DNA of 64,000 nucleotides from Deltaproteobacteria bacterium (GTDB taxonomy: Bacteria > Desulfobacterota > Desulfobacteria > Desulfobacterales > Desulfosalsimonadaceae), in the NCBI GenBank assembly GCA_013151835.1, contig JAADHK010000097.1, positions 1 to 64,000 on the forward strand. Direction: 5' to 3'. The stretch's first letter is position 1. Each line of letters starts with the position of its first letter. Below are positions 61,979 to 64,000 of this stretch, one piece after another. The notes below the pieces were generated by a model, which saw only the letters and a list, made by a program, of their open reading frames with translations, was not told the origin of the DNA and searched no databases. A program made the translations under genes and the position numbers.

Positions 61979-64000
61979 TCAGGGTTCCGGATAAGGCGTC
62001 GGCTGTATGAGTGACGGTACAACCGGTTCCCGTAATATAAGATTAACAGCGGTTCGGGCCGTTTCGGCCGCAACCGGGAAGACATCGGACAGGCTGGCGA
62101 TGTGCCGCAGATTATCGGCCGTCCGGAGAATGAGCATGGCAAGATCGCCTTCCGCACCGGACCAGATAGCGATCGTATCATCCCACGCACCACCTTGTGC
62201 CCAGTAATACAATACGGCAGCGGGCTTTAAAAAAAAATGGGGCGCATTGAACCCGGCGGTGATCAGTTCCTTTGCAAAGGGCTCAAGACCGGATGCGATC
62301 CGTTCAAAGACGTTGATCAGCGCGTCCGGCACGTGCTCGGATTTCAGGCTTTCGTCATCCATATCCCGTTCATTTACAAAGGACGCCATGATTCCCGCCA
62401 GCAGCGATGGGGTTGAATCCGGGAACAGCTCTCTTCGCAACCCCTCGGCCACCATCAGCGGATGGTCTATCCTGAGCTTGGACCCCCATACGCCGGATTC
62501 GGTAAGCCGGTTGTCTGATGTTACATATGATTTTTCCTTTAAAAAATCCAGATGCCGGAGAAATTCCCGCCAGAGAAATCCCGAATCAATGCTTTTCTGA
62601 TCGGACGGGTTTCTACCGTGAGATCGTGTTGCATGATAAAGGAAGGCTGCAAAGGATTTATCAAGGAGGCCGTGAATCTGAACCGGGGAGTGGGACATGA
62701 TCAGGTTCAGGGTCATGGAAAAATCAAGTCGTATCTGGCTTTCAACGTCCGATGGAGGCGCGTGGATCAGTCTCGCCACAAAATGGGTATCCATGAACCG
62801 GCCCGGTATGACCACTGCGAATCCGATCATGTCTTTACCGCGTCTTCCGGCACGGCCGGTCATCTGGTGGAATTGCGTTGCGTCCAGGGGAATGAAATCC
62901 CGGCCGTTGAACCGGTCTGAATTTAAAAAAAGGATGGTTCTGGCCGGAAAGTTTACGCCGGCGGCAACCGTTGATGTCGCGAAAACCGCATCCAGGTACC
63001 CTTCGGTCATTAGGGTTTCAACGAGGAGTTTCCAGCCGGGCAGCTGACCGCTGTGGTGGGCGGCCACGCCTTTTTTCCGCAATAAACCCATATGACGATG
63101 ATTTTTCACGTGGGCAATGGTTTCGCAAAGTTCTTTGATACGCGCAATTCGTCCGTTTTTCCGCTCGATATCTTCCCGGGGGAAATGATTTTCGCACATG
63201 GCCACCGAGCTGTCACAGTCGGCCCGGGATTTTAAAAAGAATATGGCCGGAAGCAGGTTGTATTTGGTGAGCACACCGGCGATTGCATCCATGCGCGGAA
63301 GCTGACCGCCGAACCTCGGCTTATCGCTCTGTTTGAGATATGCAATGACCTTTTTATAAAGCCGCTTTTTCCCCTTTTTTTCCATTTCTCCCAAAAGCGG
63401 ATACAGCGTGCCGGACGGATGAAGAAAAAGGGGGAAAAGGGGGACCGCCCGTTTCTTTTCCTCAATGATGCCACATGGCTTTTTTCGAATTGATTCAAGC
63501 CATTCCGCGATTTTATGAGCGTTGCCTATGGTCGCCGAAAGCATGAGCAACGGGATGCGGGAAGGGAGATAGATCATGGTCTCTTCCCATACCACGCCCC
63601 GGTCGGGATCACCGATATAATGGGCTTCATCAAGGACGACCAGATCTGTTTCAAGGTCCCGGCCCCGGTACATGGCATCGTAAAGTTGATTCCTGAGGAT
63701 TTCGGTGGTCCCGACGATAATGGGCGCATCGGGGTTTTCCTTCCGGTCCCCCGTGAGTATGCCGACATTTTCCTTCCCGAATATTGCGGAAAACTCGGTG
63801 TATTTCGAGTTGGTAAGGGCTTTGAGAGGCGAGGCATACCATGCGCGGCCATTATTTTTGAAAACATCGCTAATGGCCTGAACGGCGATCCAGGTTTTGC
63901 CTGAACCCGTGGGCGCGGTCACCAGACAATCCCCTTTTCGGATCGCCGAAACCGCTTTGTTTTGATAAGAATCAGGTATAAACGGGTGTTTTTCCGGGAC
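61979..64000 (-). CDS. Ski2-like DEAD/DEAH-box helicase (5' end outside window)
   Basis: The open frame runs to the window edge without a start, so at least 670 residues are present and the N-terminus is missing. Motif I is TAPTGSGKT, motif II LDEAHYIGD, motif III SATIGNA, and motif VI QMTGRAGRRGKD. The HHSGQLPGWK and VFATSTVAAGVNFPAR stretches fit the Ski2/Mtr4 group of RNA helicases. The C-terminal 280 residues form a helical region as in that group. The in-frame GTG near 63922 would remove motif I's lead-in and is not the true start. Confidence 0.92.
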   Translation of the reverse strand, partial: VPEKHPFIPDSYQNKAVSAIRKGDCLVTAPTGSGKTWIAVQAISDVFKNNGRAWYASPLKALTNSKYTEFSAIFGKENVGILTGDRKENPDAPIIVGTTEILRNQLYDAMYRGRDLETDLVVLDEAHYIGDPDRGVVWEETMIYLPSRIPLLMLSATIGNAHKIAEWLESIRKKPCGIIEEKKRAVPLFPLFLHPSGTLYPLLGEMEKKGKKRLYKKVIAYLKQSDKPRFGGQLPRMDAIAGVLTKYNLLPAIFFLKSRADCDSSVAMCENHFPREDIERKNGRIARIKELCETIAHVKNHRHMGLLRKKGVAAHHSGQLPGWKLLVETLMTEGYLDAVFATSTVAAGVNFPARTILFLNSDRFNGRDFIPLDATQFHQMTGRAGRRGKDMIGFAVVIPGRFMDTHFVARLIHAPPSDVESQIRLDFSMTLNLIMSHSPVQIHGLLDKSFAAFLYHATRSHGRNPSDQKSIDSGFLWREFLRHLDFLKEKSYVTSDNRLTESGVWGSKLRIDHPLMVAEGLRRELFPDSTPSLLAGIMASFVNERDMDDESLKSEHVPDALINVFERIASGLEPFAKELITAGFNAPHFFLKPAAVLYYWAQGGAWDDTIAIWSGAEGDLAMLILRTADNLRHIASLSDVFPVAAETARTAVNLILREPVVPSLIQPTPYPEP

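Noticed and set aside
1-64000. Defence island, prophage or integrative element
   Set aside because: No integrase, transposase, restriction, toxin-antitoxin or phage gene is recognisable; the repeats are non-coding.

Overview
The window looks like chromosomal DNA of a Gram-negative anaerobe of the Desulfobacterota (former Deltaproteobacteria, Desulfobacterales-like). I infer this from the LPS genes (kdsA, kdsC, lptCAB), the two membrane electron-transfer modules built from NarI-like cytochrome b plus HdrD-like CCG iron-sulfur parts, the acyl-CoA dehydrogenase/ETF operon, and the heavy use of sigma-54 activators and phosphorelays. No dsr, apr or sat gene is present, so sulfate reduction itself is not shown here.

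Layout. 1-5272 holds a sigma-54 activator with a degenerate low-molecular-weight phosphatase-like sensor domain, then a small protein and a NarI-like/HdrD-like redox pair. 5866-7274 holds an Old-Yellow-Enzyme-family oxidoreductase and a small membrane protein. 7436-15152 (minus strand) reads M23 peptidase, lepB, pyrB, pyrC, a PilR/NtrC-type regulator and an ABC-F ATPase. Divergently, 15380-25226 is the conserved kdsA-kdsC-lptC-lptA-lptB-rpoN-hpf-ptsN-rapZ-PTS IIA block, followed by rimI, gap, tpiA and secG, a tRNA-Leu(GAG) and a strong terminator. 25499-37178 (minus) is a phosphorelay/c-di-GMP cluster: HD-GYP response regulator, lone receiver, two large histidine kinases (one broken by a frameshift in a G6 run), and a giant secreted LamG protein; HU and a prepilin peptidase follow. 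38812-45585 (plus) carries lon, tsaB, psd, leuB, greA, rpoZ, a truncated TtcA-like fragment and folE2. 45586-50488 (minus) is a tightly overlapping chain guaA - coiled-coil membrane protein - larB - dtd - PBP4. 50657-59081 (plus) holds a TrpF-like protein without the catalytic Cys, efp, and a fatty-acid oxidation unit (TetR regulator, acyl-CoA dehydrogenase, membrane FeS ETF:quinone reductase, etfB, etfA) that starts behind two tandem TGAATGA-N4-TCATTCA operators. The end holds a PHP-domain protein, a cardiolipin synthase and a Ski2-like helicase cut by the window edge.

The most unusual non-coding signal is a dispersed set of short palindromic elements: three copies of a MITE-like repeat of about 155 bp with TIRs, and three other palindromes. 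Five of these six carry a recognisably similar 26-nt core; the sixth is cut off by the window edge. Other points of interest are the tandem FadR-type operators, a perfect loopless 36-bp palindrome, the degenerate phosphatase sensor domain, the frameshifted hybrid kinase and a degenerate GGDEF-like domain. Overall the region is mostly well-known housekeeping genes; I see no clearly new defence or mobile system.
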